The notes under the pieces: generated by a model
What the model was told of the DNA's origin: nothing
What the model saw: only the letters and a program-made list of their open reading frames with translations
The model's database searches: none
Translations under genes and position numbers: made by a program
From: Comamonas suwonensis
GTDB lineage: Bacteria; Pseudomonadota; Gammaproteobacteria; Burkholderiales; Burkholderiaceae_C
Reading direction: 5' to 3'
Length of the DNA stretch: 64,000 nt
Assembly (NCBI RefSeq): GCF_012844455.2
Contig: NZ_JABBCQ020000003.1
Coordinates: forward strand, 282,397 to 346,396
Shown: positions 7,646 through 16,860 of the stretch, piece after piece
How the letters are laid out: the number at the start of each line of letters is the position of its first letter
Numbering within the stretch: position 1 is the stretch's first letter

Positions 7646-8812
7646 TCAGTGGGTCAGCGCCAGCATTTCCTTGATCAGATCAGACTTCCCTTCGAATCCA
7701 ATGCCAGGGAGTGGGGGAAGCGTCACATAACCGTTCTCCACCTTCACACCATCGGGGAAGCCGCCATAAGGTTGGAAGAGGTCTGGATAGCTTTCATTGC
7801 CACCCAGGCCCAGGCCGGCCGCGATGGCCAGTGACATCTGGTGCCCGCCATGGGGAATGCAGCGGCTTGGGGACCAGCCGTTTTCCTTGAGCATGTCCAG
7901 CGTGCGCAGGTACTCCACCAAGCCATAGCTCAATGCACAGTCAAACTGCAGATAGTCACGCTCGGGGTTCATGCCGCCGTGGCGGATCAGGTTGCGGGCA
8001 TCCTGCATGGAGAACAGGTTCTCGCCAGTGGCCATCGGGCCTTTGTAAACCTCGCCCAGCTTGGCTTGCAGTTCATAGTCGAGGGGGTCGCCGGCTTCCT
8101 CGTACCAGAACAGAGGATACTGCGACAGGGCCTTGCCGTAGTCGATTGCGGTATGGAGGTCAAAACGACCATTGGCATCAACGGCCAACTGTTGCCCAGG
8201 GCCCAAGATTTTCAGTACCGATTCGATACGTTCGCAATCCTCGGCGATGCTGGCCCCGCCGATTTTCATTTTGACGACCGAGTACCCTCGCTCAAGATAG
8301 CTCTCCATTTCCTGCTTGAGTTTGTCCAAGCCCTTGCCGGGGTAGTAGTAGCCGCCAGCGGCATATACAAAAACGCGAGGATTGGGTGTGCCGTTGCCAT
8401 AGCGCTCAGCCAGCAGCTGGAACAGCGGTTTGCCTTCGATCTTTGCGACTGCATCCCAGACGGCCATGTCTATGGTGCCGACCGCAACCGATCGCTCACC
8501 GTGACCGCCGGGCTTTTCATTGGTCATTATGCAGGCCCAGATTTTGTGGGGATCCAGGTTCTCGCCGCTCGCGTCAATCAGTGTGGCCGGATCAGCTTCG
8601 AGAACGCGGGGGATGAAACGATCGCGCATCAAGGCACCTTGCCCATAACGACCATTGGAGTTGAATCCGTAGCCAATGACCGGCTTGCCATCGCGGATCA
8701 CGTCCGTTACCACCGCCACAAGACTGAGGGTCATCTTGGAGAAGTCAATGTAGGCGTTACGAATGTCGGACTTGATAGGACGTGTTGACTCGATGATGTT
8801 GACGATTTTCAT
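7646..8812 (-). CDS. tarD: D-tartrate dehydratase-type enolase superfamily enzyme
   Basis: 388 residues, full length for the mandelate racemase subgroup. Key residues are visible: the catalytic Lys in VKMKIGG, metal ligands in VDANGRFD, WYEEAGDP and MATGEN, and the C-terminal His motif CIPHGGHQMSLAIAAG. From memory the whole sequence closely resembles Bradyrhizobium D-tartrate dehydratase (TarD), including NAYIDF, GFNSNGRYGQG and YPDLFQPYGGFPDG. TarD dehydrates D-tartrate to oxaloacetate. It is the last gene of a four-gene minus-strand cluster with an SDR, a Bug binding protein and a DapA-family enzyme, consistent with sugar-acid uptake and breakdown. Confidence 0.85.
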   Translation of the reverse strand: MKIVNIIESTRPIKSDIRNAYIDFSKMTLSLVAVVTDVIRDGKPVIGYGFNSNGRYGQGALMRDRFIPRVLEADPATLIDASGENLDPHKIWACIMTNEKPGGHGERSVAVGTIDMAVWDAVAKIEGKPLFQLLAERYGNGTPNPRVFVYAAGGYYYPGKGLDKLKQEMESYLERGYSVVKMKIGGASIAEDCERIESVLKILGPGQQLAVDANGRFDLHTAIDYGKALSQYPLFWYEEAGDPLDYELQAKLGEVYKGPMATGENLFSMQDARNLIRHGGMNPERDYLQFDCALSYGLVEYLRTLDMLKENGWSPSRCIPHGGHQMSLAIAAGLGLGGNESYPDLFQPYGGFPDGVKVENGYVTLPPLPGIGFEGKSDLIKEMLALTH

Positions 8813-8840
8813 GGTTGCTTTTCTCAGTGCGCGTTGATGT

Positions 8841-9545
8841 TTATTGCGACAGGGACGATCCGCCGCAGATATTCAGGTTCTGACCGGTGATTGCCGCTGC
8901 TGCGGGTGACAACAGATAGGTGACCAGCGAGGCGATCTCGTGGGGCTCGACAAGGCGGCCCATGGGAGGCATACGGGGAGCGCTACCTGCCCGAGCGGGG
9001 TCTTTGAGCATGGGCGTGGCTGTCGCACCCGGCGAGACCACGTTGACCGTGACGCCGTTTGGCGCCACTTCCACGGCCCAGCTGCGTGCCATGGCGATAA
9101 CAGCCGCTTTGGTGGCTGCGTACTGGCCGCGCCCTGGCAGGCCTTGAGCGACCCTGCTGCCAATGAAGACCACGCGACCGAAGCCGCGCTCGACCATTGA
9201 GGGGACCAGGGCGTCAGCCAACAGGGATGCCGCATCGACATGGAGTTTCCACATCAACTCACCGGCCTTGGCATCCAGTTTTCCGATTGGAGCGACTCGA
9301 AGTACCCCTGCGGCATGGACCAGAGCATCGACGTGGACAAGACCCGCCGCCACGGTGCTGGTCTGTTGCTGATGGCTCAAATCCAGCGCTTGATGAGTGA
9401 ATGCGCTTTGCTCTATCGTTGCCGGTGACAAGTCGACACCGGTGATGCGCCAGCCTGCAGTCAGCAGCTCTTCACAGATGGCTTTGCCTATGCCGCCACT
9501 GCTGCCTGTGACCACGGCGTGCAGTTGTTTGGCATCATTCGACAC
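8841..9545 (-). CDS. SDR family oxidoreductase
   Basis: 234 residues; start is a GTG at 9545 that overlaps the end of the upstream Bug gene by 11 bp. It shows the classical SDR cofactor motif GSSGGIGKAI at residues 14-23, the NAG-equivalent HAAG, a catalytic Ser region (VFIGS) and the YAATKAA Tyr-Lys pair. An NAD(P)-dependent dehydrogenase of the tartrate cluster is likely; the substrate is unknown. Translational coupling with the Bug gene suggests one transcript. Confidence 0.85.
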   Translation of the reverse strand: MSNDAKQLHAVVTGSSGGIGKAICEELLTAGWRITGVDLSPATIEQSAFTHQALDLSHQQQTSTVAAGLVHVDALVHAAGVLRVAPIGKLDAKAGELMWKLHVDAASLLADALVPSMVERGFGRVVFIGSRVAQGLPGRGQYAATKAAVIAMARSWAVEVAPNGVTVNVVSPGATATPMLKDPARAGSAPRMPPMGRLVEPHEIASLVTYLLSPAAAAITGQNLNICGGSSLSQ

Positions 9546-10500
9546 GGATTTTCCCTTCGGTCACGATCTTCTGGGAGCGTTCCATGTCCGCCTTTTGAAA
9601 TTTGGCGAAATCCTCAGACGTACCGGTGGTGGCCAGAATGCCTTGCTCCTTGAGTTTCTCCTTCATGTCACCAGACAACGCTTTGTTGACCTCGGTATTG
9701 AGCTTTTTGCTGATGTCAGCAGGCAGCTTGGCTGGTCCCCATAGGCCGTACCAGCTGTAAAACTCGTAGCCTGGAATGGTTTCGCCGACAGTGGGCACGT
9801 CTGGCAGGCTAGCTGCACGTTCTGCAGAGGTAACGGCCACTACGCGCAGCATTCCGCTCTTGTGATACTGCAATGAGCCAAGAATGGGGTCGATAAATCC
9901 GTCGATCTGGCCGCCAATCAAGTCCTGGAAGGCCGGTGCGGTTCCTTTGTAGGGAACGATCAGATAGTCGAGCTTGCCTGCTCGCTTGAGCAGCTCGGTG
10001 GACAGGTGACCAGCAGAGCCTATCGAGCCCACCGCAAACGACATTTTTCCTGGGTTGGCCTTCGCATAGGAGATCAACGACTTGATGTCCGTGATGGGCA
10101 ATCTCTTGTTGACCGCAACCGACAAAGGCGCTTTGGCAACCAGGGCCACAGGGGTGAAGTCTTTGTCCACTGAATAGGGGACGGTCTTCATCGTCATGGG
10201 CGCCGTGGTGAAGGTTGAGGCATTGAAAAGCAGGGTGTAGCCGTCAGCTGGCGCCTTTGCCACCACGTCACCACCTATCACTCCGTTACCGCCGGGACGG
10301 TTTTCGATAATGAATGACTGTCCCATTTGCTCGCTGAGCTTTTGTGCCAGTTGTCGCCCTACTGTGTCCAATGTGCCGCCCGGTGGAAACGGGATCACGA
10401 CCTTTACCGTCTTGTTCGGGTAGGCTTGTGCCGAAGCCATGCCGGCGATGGTCATGGCCAGGGTACCCATGGCCAGTTTGATGAAACTCTTGCGTTGCAT
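9535..10500 (-). CDS. Bug-type tripartite tricarboxylate transport substrate-binding protein
   Basis: 321 residues from the ATG at 10500. A signal peptide ends near ASAQAYPNK. The mature protein has the Bug (TctC-like) hallmarks: VVIPFPPGGTLDTVGR, the ENRPGGNGVIGGDVVAKAPADGYT motif region, and 'VPYKGTAPAFQDLIGGQID'. Such proteins bind carboxylates in the periplasm. No TctA/TctB membrane genes are adjacent, as is common for Bug expansions in Comamonadaceae. Its ligand is probably a tartrate-like sugar acid, inferred only from the neighbours. Confidence 0.9.
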   Translation of the reverse strand: MQRKSFIKLAMGTLAMTIAGMASAQAYPNKTVKVVIPFPPGGTLDTVGRQLAQKLSEQMGQSFIIENRPGGNGVIGGDVVAKAPADGYTLLFNASTFTTAPMTMKTVPYSVDKDFTPVALVAKAPLSVAVNKRLPITDIKSLISYAKANPGKMSFAVGSIGSAGHLSTELLKRAGKLDYLIVPYKGTAPAFQDLIGGQIDGFIDPILGSLQYHKSGMLRVVAVTSAERAASLPDVPTVGETIPGYEFYSWYGLWGPAKLPADISKKLNTEVNKALSGDMKEKLKEQGILATTGTSEDFAKFQKADMERSQKIVTEGKIRVE

Positions 10501-10578
10501 GTTCTTTGTCTCCTGTCGTTTTTTTAGGAAAGTCCATGGCCGTGGCGTCTTTGTGAGCCACGGCAAGCGAAATCGCTA

Positions 10579-11517
10579 TCAGCGCTTGAGCAAACCGGCT
10601 TGTGCGACGGCGGCGCGCAGGGCTGCCATCTCGCTTTCGTTGGGAGCTTCGGTCGGGGGGCGCACCGTGGCGTCATCGATCACGCCAGCCAGGTACATAC
10701 CGCCCTTCATACGGGCATGGGCTTCACCGGTAGGTTCGCCACCGCCGTACACGGCATCCTTGAGGGGGGTAATGATGGCTTGCACTTCCATGGCCTTCTT
10801 CAGGTCGCCAGCCTTGACGGCATCCCACAGATCGATGATCAACTGGGGAATGAAGGTAGCAAACCCGACGAGCGCACCATCAACGCCTTGCACCATGGAA
10901 GCCAGCAGATATTCGTCGTGGCAAGTCAGAATGGCCTTGCTGGCATCCGCTTCACGGATAGCCTGAATGTCGCGGGCATATTTGTTCATGTCGCGCTGAC
11001 CGACCTTAAAGGCTTGCAGGTAAGGCAACTTGGCCAGTTGTGCGAGCAGCTGCGAAGAGTACGAAGCACGTGTCCATGCTGGGTATACATGGCACACCAG
11101 ATCCAGGTCGGGGGCCGCTTTGTGAATGGCATCGAAATACTGCAACGCATGTTCCGCGGTGAAGCCAAACCGCAGCCAGTGGTGTGGAGGCATCACATCC
11201 AGGGCCACGGCACCGGCTTCCTTGGCGGCCCGGGCATGTTGCGCAGCTTCGGCCAGACCTTCACACACGATGGACGAAATGACAGGCAGACGGCCCTTGA
11301 GTTCGTCTGCCACGATGCGGGTGACTTCGGCGCGTTCGGCAGGGGTGAGGGAAAACACTTCGCCGGTGTGCCCGTTGGTCATGATGGCGACCACACCGTC
11401 GTGGCCGGCGAGCCAGGATGCGAGTTTGCGCAGCGCCGGTTCATCGATCTTGTGATCGGGGGTGAATGGGCAGGAAATCGCGGGGATGATCCCTTTGTAG
11501 TTGGCAATTGATGGCAT
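10579..11517 (-). CDS. DapA-family aldolase/dehydratase
   Basis: 312 residues from the ATG at 11517 (GGAGA ribosome-binding site). It is a dihydrodipicolinate synthase/N-acetylneuraminate lyase superfamily TIM barrel: substrate-carboxylate motif NGHTGE near residue 48, the YP Tyr in 'VCHVYPAW', and the Schiff-base Lys in 'LQAFKVGQRD'. The cluster context points to a sugar-acid dehydratase or aldolase rather than lysine synthesis. First gene of the tartrate cluster and divergent from a LysR gene. Confidence 0.85.
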   Translation of the reverse strand: MPSIANYKGIIPAISCPFTPDHKIDEPALRKLASWLAGHDGVVAIMTNGHTGEVFSLTPAERAEVTRIVADELKGRLPVISSIVCEGLAEAAQHARAAKEAGAVALDVMPPHHWLRFGFTAEHALQYFDAIHKAAPDLDLVCHVYPAWTRASYSSQLLAQLAKLPYLQAFKVGQRDMNKYARDIQAIREADASKAILTCHDEYLLASMVQGVDGALVGFATFIPQLIIDLWDAVKAGDLKKAMEVQAIITPLKDAVYGGGEPTGEAHARMKGGMYLAGVIDDATVRPPTEAPNESEMAALRAAVAQAGLLKR

Positions 11518-11639
11518 GTATAGTCTCCGGACGTTGGCTTTGTTGATCTGAGATGCCATCATTTCTCAGAGCGCAATTCAGCACCAATACTAGAAATGCA
11601 TACAACTATCTAGTTCATAGAACTCAAAGAGCGCAGAGC

Positions 11640-12593
11640 ATGGGACCTAGTAATCGCAACCTGGATTTGGAGTGGCTTGAAGACTTCATCGCGCTAGCCG
11701 AAAGCGGAAATTTTTCCCGTGCTGCCGAAGTCAGAGCGATTGCTCAACCTGCTTTCAGTCGTCATATCCGTGGGCTTGAAGAGTGGGTTGGCGTCGATCT
11801 GTTTGACCGAAGCGCCCATCCGGCAGTACTGACGGCTGCCGGCCGGCGTTTTCTGCCCTTGCTTGAAGCCGTGCTGAGCGACCTGGAGGCAGCCAGAATC
11901 AAGGCGCTCGCTGCACATAACCAGGAAGAGTCCACGTTGCGGTTTGCGGCAACGCATGTGCTGTCGTTGACTTTTTTTCCGCGCTGGCTGGCTGAAATCG
12001 AGTCACGGCTGCACATAGGCGCTTTGCAGACGATGTCGGACAGCTCTCGCAGCTGTGAATTCCTGATGTTCCAAAGGCGGGTGCAATTCGTGCTTTGCCA
12101 TGGGCACGCGAGCGTGCCGGGAAGGCTTGACGAGCAAGAGTACCCCATGCTTTTGTTGGGCCGGGACATGCTGCTGCCGGTGTGTGTGCCGCACCCAGAC
12201 GGAACCATGGGCAAAGCGCTGCATGCTATTGGCAACACACCGCCGGTGCCGGTGCTGGCTTATAGCGAGGACTCAGGGCTGGGGCGGATCATGAGATCGC
12301 TGCTGCGGCCTAATTTGCCCAAGACGGGCAGGAACACGTCGGAATCCGATCTTCAGGAGGTCTTTACGGCGCACCATGCAGTGCTCTTGAAGACGATGGC
12401 TTTGGAGGGGCGTGGTATTGCATGGCTGCCCCAATCGCTGATCGCGGCAGAGCTGGCCAATGGATCCTTGGTCGGTGCCGGCCCCAAGGCCTGGAATATT
12501 CCTGTCGAGATACGGATGTACAGACAGCGCTCAGAGATGTCGGACAAGGCTGAAGCCCTGTGGGAGCTAGCCAAGAAGCAGGCTCTTGTGTGA
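11640..12593 (+). CDS. LysR family transcriptional regulator
   Basis: 317 residues from the ATG at 11640; a longer frame from 11553 is less likely. The N-terminal winged helix-turn-helix is clear: 'LEWLEDFIALAESGNFSRAA' then 'IAQPAFSRHIRGLEEWVG'. The C-terminal effector domain follows. It is divergent from the DapA-family gene with a gap of about 120 bp, the usual LysR layout, so it probably controls the tartrate-type cluster in response to the substrate or an intermediate. Confidence 0.9.
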   Translation: MGPSNRNLDLEWLEDFIALAESGNFSRAAEVRAIAQPAFSRHIRGLEEWVGVDLFDRSAHPAVLTAAGRRFLPLLEAVLSDLEAARIKALAAHNQEESTLRFAATHVLSLTFFPRWLAEIESRLHIGALQTMSDSSRSCEFLMFQRRVQFVLCHGHASVPGRLDEQEYPMLLLGRDMLLPVCVPHPDGTMGKALHAIGNTPPVPVLAYSEDSGLGRIMRSLLRPNLPKTGRNTSESDLQEVFTAHHAVLLKTMALEGRGIAWLPQSLIAAELANGSLVGAGPKAWNIPVEIRMYRQRSEMSDKAEALWELAKKQALV

Positions 12594-12718
12594 TCTGATC
12601 AGAGAAACCAAGAGCTTCTTTTCGTTGTATTAGCTGTTCCCAGTATTCAAAATGGGCGGTATCGATTGTTAAATTTTAGACCTTCAGATGTTCCCATCAA
12701 GCGGAGTTACCGGGCCCA

Positions 12719-13216
12719 ATGACCGCAGATTTTTCATCTATCCCAACTGATATGAATGCTGCCGTGGACCGACTTGTTCAGCTATATGAGCAACTCACAC
12801 CGGATCTCATCAGGCAACTTGATGCGTTTTATGCAGCAGACGCGCACTTCAAGGATCCATTCAACGATGTTCGTGGGGTTCCGGCTATTGCCGGGATCTT
12901 TGATCACATGTTTGATACCTTGCAGGGTCCGCATTTCATCGTCACGCAGAAGCTGGTGCAGGGTCAACAGGCTTTCTTGGTATGGGAATTTCACTTTCGA
13001 TTGCAACGCTGGCGACCTGGTATTGATCAATGCATTAACGGGGCCACACTGCTGTGCTTTGATGCGCAAGGCCGCGTTATCCAGCACCGTGATTACTGGG
13101 ATACGGCTGAAGAGCTGTATGAAAAATTACCCCTGCTTGGATCCCTGATGCGCTGGCTGCGCAAAGCGGGATCCGCCTCTAGGAAGAGTGACCATGTTGA
13201 TCGTTCATCACCTTGA
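12719..13216 (+). CDS. NTF2-like family protein
   Basis: 165 residues. The pattern 'DRLVQLYEQLTPDLIRQLDAFYAADAHFKDPFNDVRG' at the N-terminus and 'VIQHRDYWDTAEELYEKLPLLGSLMRWLR' at the end is that of SnoaL/NTF2-like proteins found with sterol or lipid genes. The 3' end overlaps the glutathione transferase gene by 23-29 bp, so the two are probably co-transcribed. Function unknown. Confidence 0.7.
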   Translation: MTADFSSIPTDMNAAVDRLVQLYEQLTPDLIRQLDAFYAADAHFKDPFNDVRGVPAIAGIFDHMFDTLQGPHFIVTQKLVQGQQAFLVWEFHFRLQRWRPGIDQCINGATLLCFDAQGRVIQHRDYWDTAEELYEKLPLLGSLMRWLRKAGSASRKSDHVDRSSP

Positions 13217-13883
13217 AACTTCGCGCTCTCAGCGCGTCCTCTGGTTGCTTGAAGAGCTTGGCGTTCCCTATGAACTGCGGCATTACAAACGCGATCCCCA
13301 GACCCGCTTGGCGCCACCTGAACTCAAGCGCGTCCATCCACTGGGGAAATCGCCGGTTATCAGCAATGGCGACATTGTGGTTGCCGAATCTGGCGCCATC
13401 ATCGAGTACCTCGTCGAGTGCTATGGCAATCAGGCGCCCATGGAGCTGTCACACTTGGAGCCGTTGCGTGGAACAGCTGAGCACCGCCAGTGCCGTTTTT
13501 GGATGCACTACGCCGAGGGCTCACTCATGAATTGGCTAGTGATGAAGCTGGTTTTTGACACCATCCCGAAGCAGCCCATGCCATTTTTCGTTCGTCCGGT
13601 CGCTCGCGCGCTGTGCGGCAAGGTGCAGCAAAAACTCATTTCGCCCAATGTGCAGACCGCTTTAGCCTTTATGGAGGATCACTTGGCAAGCCATCGCTGG
13701 TTTGCCGGTGAGCATCTGAGCATGGCCGACTTCCAGATGAGCTTTGCTGTTGAAGCTGCCTTGGCACGTGCCGACAACGAAGCCGCTTGGCCTCACCTGA
13801 TCGCCTATCGCGAACGCATGCGCGCACGCACTGCATACCAGCGAGCCTTGAGCAAGGGCGGACCGGTAGTAATGCAGTCCTGA
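13188..13883 (+). CDS. Glutathione S-transferase family protein
   Basis: 231 residues (or 229 from a second ATG at 13194, which follows the motif AGGAAGAG). The N-terminal thioredoxin-like domain contains 'TSRSQRVLWLLEELGVPYEL', the cis-Pro stretch 'GKSPVI' and the glutathione-binding AESGAIIEYL. The C-terminal helical domain includes 'FAGEHLSMADFQMSF'. Substrate unknown; detoxification is the general family role. Confidence 0.9.
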   Translation: MTMLIVHHLETSRSQRVLWLLEELGVPYELRHYKRDPQTRLAPPELKRVHPLGKSPVISNGDIVVAESGAIIEYLVECYGNQAPMELSHLEPLRGTAEHRQCRFWMHYAEGSLMNWLVMKLVFDTIPKQPMPFFVRPVARALCGKVQQKLISPNVQTALAFMEDHLASHRWFAGEHLSMADFQMSFAVEAALARADNEAAWPHLIAYRERMRARTAYQRALSKGGPVVMQS

Positions 13884-13933
13884 AACCTGTGAGCGAAGGC
13901 CTGGCATGAATGAACGTGCGCAAGCGACAACCT

Positions 13934-13982
13934 CCTTAGCTTGGCCTACGTTTCCCGCTGTCAAGTCTTAGCCAAGCTAAGG
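13934..13982. terminator. Bidirectional terminator-like inverted repeat
   Basis: CCTTAGCTTGGC (13934-13945) and GCCAAGCTAAGG (13971-13982) form a perfect 12-bp inverted repeat with a 25-base loop, between the convergent GST and TetR genes. Confidence 0.6.
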
Positions 13983-13985
13983 TGA

Positions 13986-14633
13986 TTAGCTTGCTTGCCC
14001 AGGAACAGCCAATCCACCAAAGGTCGTGCTGGACACCCAGTCGATGATTTGCGCGTGCGTGTACTGGCCTGATTCCTTGAGCAGGGCCACTACGGGATCG
14101 CAGGCGCGCGCAAACAGCGTGTAGAGCACCAGCTCGGCTGGCAGCGTGGGCTGCAACTGACCGCTGGTCTGGGCCTCGGTGATCCAGATGCTGAGGCGGT
14201 TACTCAGCGAAATCAACCGATCCATATAAGCGTCGTTGGATTGCAGCGAGGCGCTGAGGTTGGAGTTTTGTGCGGGCAGGGAAGGCATTTGGCCTTCCAG
14301 CTGGGTCTGCATGGCCCAGCGAGTCACGGCCTTTAACTGGTCCAGCGGACGCACGGGTGTGGCGGTCTCAGCCGCTTGTGTGGCCTCGTCGCGCAAGCCA
14401 TCCACGAAGGCCAGTGCCCGGTCCAGCACGCCGACCATGGCGGCCCCTGCCAGTTCTTCTTTGGAGGTGAATAGCTTGTACAGGCTGGCCTTGGCCATGC
14501 CAGCTTCGGCAGCAACCTCGTCCACCGTCATGGCGTCGTAACCCTTGGTAGCCAGCAGCCGGTTCACGGCCGCCACGATGGCCTGCTCGCGCACGCGCTG
14601 AATCTGTTCTTTGATGGAAGTGCGGCTTGTCAT
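13986..14633 (-). CDS. TetR family transcriptional regulator
   Basis: 215 residues. The N-terminal DNA-binding domain is typical: 'IVAAVNRLLATKGYDAMTVDEVAAEAGMAKASLYKLFTSKEEL', listed only to mark the helix-turn-helix (residues about 15-60). The C-terminal ligand domain is generic. It is divergent from the lipid-modification operon starting at 14774, with a perfect palindrome between them, so it most likely represses that operon. Confidence 0.9.
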   Translation of the reverse strand: MTSRTSIKEQIQRVREQAIVAAVNRLLATKGYDAMTVDEVAAEAGMAKASLYKLFTSKEELAGAAMVGVLDRALAFVDGLRDEATQAAETATPVRPLDQLKAVTRWAMQTQLEGQMPSLPAQNSNLSASLQSNDAYMDRLISLSNRLSIWITEAQTSGQLQPTLPAELVLYTLFARACDPVVALLKESGQYTHAQIIDWVSSTTFGGLAVPGQAS

Positions 14634-14705
14634 GGCCCTATTTTAGACCGCATGGGTCATCTCTGATACCAAATAGTGCAAAGTGGATGTGTTTAGTTTA
14701 TAGTT

Positions 14706-14721
14706 TGAACTCATTAGTTCA
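14706..14721. promoter_or_regulatory. Candidate TetR operator
   Basis: TGAACT-CATT-AGTTCA is a perfect 6+4+6 palindrome in the AT-rich divergent region between the TetR gene and the FAD-enzyme operon. Position and symmetry fit a TetR-type operator for both promoters; this is inference. Confidence 0.55.
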
Positions 14722-14773
14722 CAGTTTGATCTTTGTGGTATTATTGATTGATTCAACCAAGAAAGACGCTCCC

Positions 14774-16111
14774 ATGCATCGCATTGCAGTCATCGGGTCG
14801 GGGATTTCAGGTCTGGCCGCAGCACGGCGGTTGGCTGGCGCGCCAGGCCAACATGGCGTGACTCTGCTGGAGGCGGGCAGCCATTTCGGTGGTCATGCCA
14901 ACACCGTAGACATGACGCTCGGCGGCGTGAGCCAGGGCGTGGACACGGGCTTTCTGGTGTTCAATCACCGAACCTATCCGTTGCTGACCCGCTTGTTTGA
15001 AGAGTTGCAGGTGCCAACTGCTGCGGCCGAGATGTCATTCTCGGTGCAGGTGCCAAATGCCAATGGTCAGGCAGGCCTGGAGTGGAGCGGTAGCTCGCTG
15101 GGTGGTGTTTTTGCCCAGCGCGGCAATCTGCTCAGGCCTCGTTTTCTGAAGATGCTGGCAGAGATCCTGCGCTTCAACCGCTTGGCCACGCGCATTGCCA
15201 AAGAAGGCGACGAAACGCAGTTGCGCAGTTCCATCGAAGTTTTTCTGGACGAGCACCACTTTGGAGCCGCCTTCCGGCAGGATTATCTGCTGCCCATGAT
15301 GGGCTGCATCTGGTCCTGCCCCACGGACCAGATGCTTCGTTTTCCCGTGGCCACGCTGATCCGCTTTTGCCACAACCATGGCCTGATCCAGGTCACAGAC
15401 CGGCCGCAGTGGCACACGGTGCGCGGAGGCTCGCGCCAGTACGTGCAGCGAATGGTGGCCGCGCTGCAGCAGGACGGCAGGCACGACGCGCGACTGAACA
15501 CGCCGGTGCTTGGCCTGCGCCGCTTGGCTCATGGGGTGCTGCTGCAGATGGCTCATGGCACGGAGCAGTTCGACGCCGTGGTGCTGGCGTGCCACAGCGA
15601 CCAGGCCCTGCGCCTGCTGGGCAGCGATGCGACACCGCAGGAGCGCAGCGTACTTGGCGCAATCCGCTACCAGCCCAACCAAGCCGTGCTGCATACCGAT
15701 GCCAGCGTGCTGCCGCGTCGTGAAGTGGCCTGGGCTGCCTGGAACTACGAACGCGCTGCCGACTCGGGGCGGGAACAGGCCGGTGTCTGCCTGCACTACC
15801 TGCTCAACCGACTACAGCCCTTGCCATGGACGAAGCCCGTAATGGTTTCACTGAACCCGGTGCGTCCCATTGACGACAGCCAGGTTCACGCGCGCATGGA
15901 GTACAGCCACCCGGTGTTCGATCTCGCGGCGATCGAAGCGCAGAGCCCAGTGGGTGCTCTGCAAGGACAGCGACGGACCTGGTTTTGCGGTGCATGGTGC
16001 GGCTACGGATTCCATGAGGACGGCCTGCGCTCCGGTCTGGAAGTTGCCGACAAGCTGCTGAATGCCTTGCCGGCGCTAGCTCTCAGCTCCACCTTTGAGG
16101 GGGCCGCATGA
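14774..16111 (+). CDS. FAD-dependent amine oxidase-like enzyme
   Basis: 445 residues from the ATG at 14774; an in-frame extension to 14627 overlaps the TetR start and is rejected. The N-terminal Rossmann motif VIGSGISGLAAARRL (residues 5-19) and 'LLEAGSHFGGHANT' mark the NAD(P)-binding-8/FAD amine oxidase family. It is first in an operon where it meets the DUF1365 gene by ATGA overlap. In bacteria this pairing with DUF1365 and a cyclopropane synthase is common and is linked to modification of unsaturated membrane fatty acids, possibly desaturation. Confidence 0.88.
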   Translation: MHRIAVIGSGISGLAAARRLAGAPGQHGVTLLEAGSHFGGHANTVDMTLGGVSQGVDTGFLVFNHRTYPLLTRLFEELQVPTAAAEMSFSVQVPNANGQAGLEWSGSSLGGVFAQRGNLLRPRFLKMLAEILRFNRLATRIAKEGDETQLRSSIEVFLDEHHFGAAFRQDYLLPMMGCIWSCPTDQMLRFPVATLIRFCHNHGLIQVTDRPQWHTVRGGSRQYVQRMVAALQQDGRHDARLNTPVLGLRRLAHGVLLQMAHGTEQFDAVVLACHSDQALRLLGSDATPQERSVLGAIRYQPNQAVLHTDASVLPRREVAWAAWNYERAADSGREQAGVCLHYLLNRLQPLPWTKPVMVSLNPVRPIDDSQVHARMEYSHPVFDLAAIEAQSPVGALQGQRRTWFCGAWCGYGFHEDGLRSGLEVADKLLNALPALALSSTFEGAA

Positions 16112-16860
16112 CTACCCGTTCACTCATCGGCTTTGGCCATGTCTGGCACCGCCGCCTGCGGCCTGTGGAGCATGCCTTTCGCTATCCGAGCTACTTCCTG
16201 ATGCTCCCCATGCGCAGCCTGCGCTCGCAGCCGGACGCCATTCTCAGGCGCAATCGGCGCGGCTGGTTGAGCTTTCATGACTGCGACCACGGGGATGGCG
16301 GCACCGATGCGTTGGCCTGGTTTGAGCAGCTGCTGCACAGCGAAGGCATTGAAGATGCCGATGGCGAAGTCTGGCTGCACACTTTCCCGCGCGTGCTGGG
16401 CTATGCATTCAAGCCCGTGAGCTTCTGGTATGCCCACCGCGCCGATGGCTCGCTGGCCGCAGTGCTGGCCGAAGTCAACAACACTTTTGGCGAGCGCCAT
16501 GCCTATCTGCTAGCAGGGTCGGACCTTGCCTGGGGCTCAGAGCAGGTGGCGCACAAGCAATTTCATGTCTCGCCGTTCTGCGAGGTGAGCGGCGAGTATC
16601 GCTTCCGATTCGAGCGCGGCGAAGACCGCACTCTGGCGCGGGTGGACCTGCACGACGAGGACGGCCCGCTGCTGCAGACCAGCGTGGGCGGCGTGCTGCA
16701 ACAGCTGGATGCAGCCACCGTGCGCCGCGCCTTCTTCGGCACTCCCTTGATGACACTGGGCGTCATCGTCCGAATCCACTGGCAGGCGCTGCGCCTTTGG
16801 GCAAAACGCGTGCCGTTCCATGGCAAACCCTCCGAGCCCAAGCGCTTCGTCACACGATGA
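16108..16860 (+). CDS. DUF1365 family protein
   Basis: 250 residues, starting in an ATGA overlap with the FAD enzyme and ending in an ATGA overlap with the cyclopropane synthase. The start 'IGFGHVWHRRLRPVEHAFRYPSYFLMLP' and the central 'LGYAFKPVSFWYAHRADGSLAAVLAEVNNTFGE' are characteristic of DUF1365. The role is unknown, but the fixed position between the two lipid enzymes implies function in the same pathway. Confidence 0.9.
   Translation: MTTRSLIGFGHVWHRRLRPVEHAFRYPSYFLMLPMRSLRSQPDAILRRNRRGWLSFHDCDHGDGGTDALAWFEQLLHSEGIEDADGEVWLHTFPRVLGYAFKPVSFWYAHRADGSLAAVLAEVNNTFGERHAYLLAGSDLAWGSEQVAHKQFHVSPFCEVSGEYRFRFERGEDRTLARVDLHDEDGPLLQTSVGGVLQQLDAATVRRAFFGTPLMTLGVIVRIHWQALRLWAKRVPFHGKPSEPKRFVTR

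Noticed and set aside
7841..8788. 315-codon plus-strand frame opposite the tartrate dehydratase
   Set aside because: The minus-strand gene is a clear enolase-superfamily member; the opposite frame has no domain.
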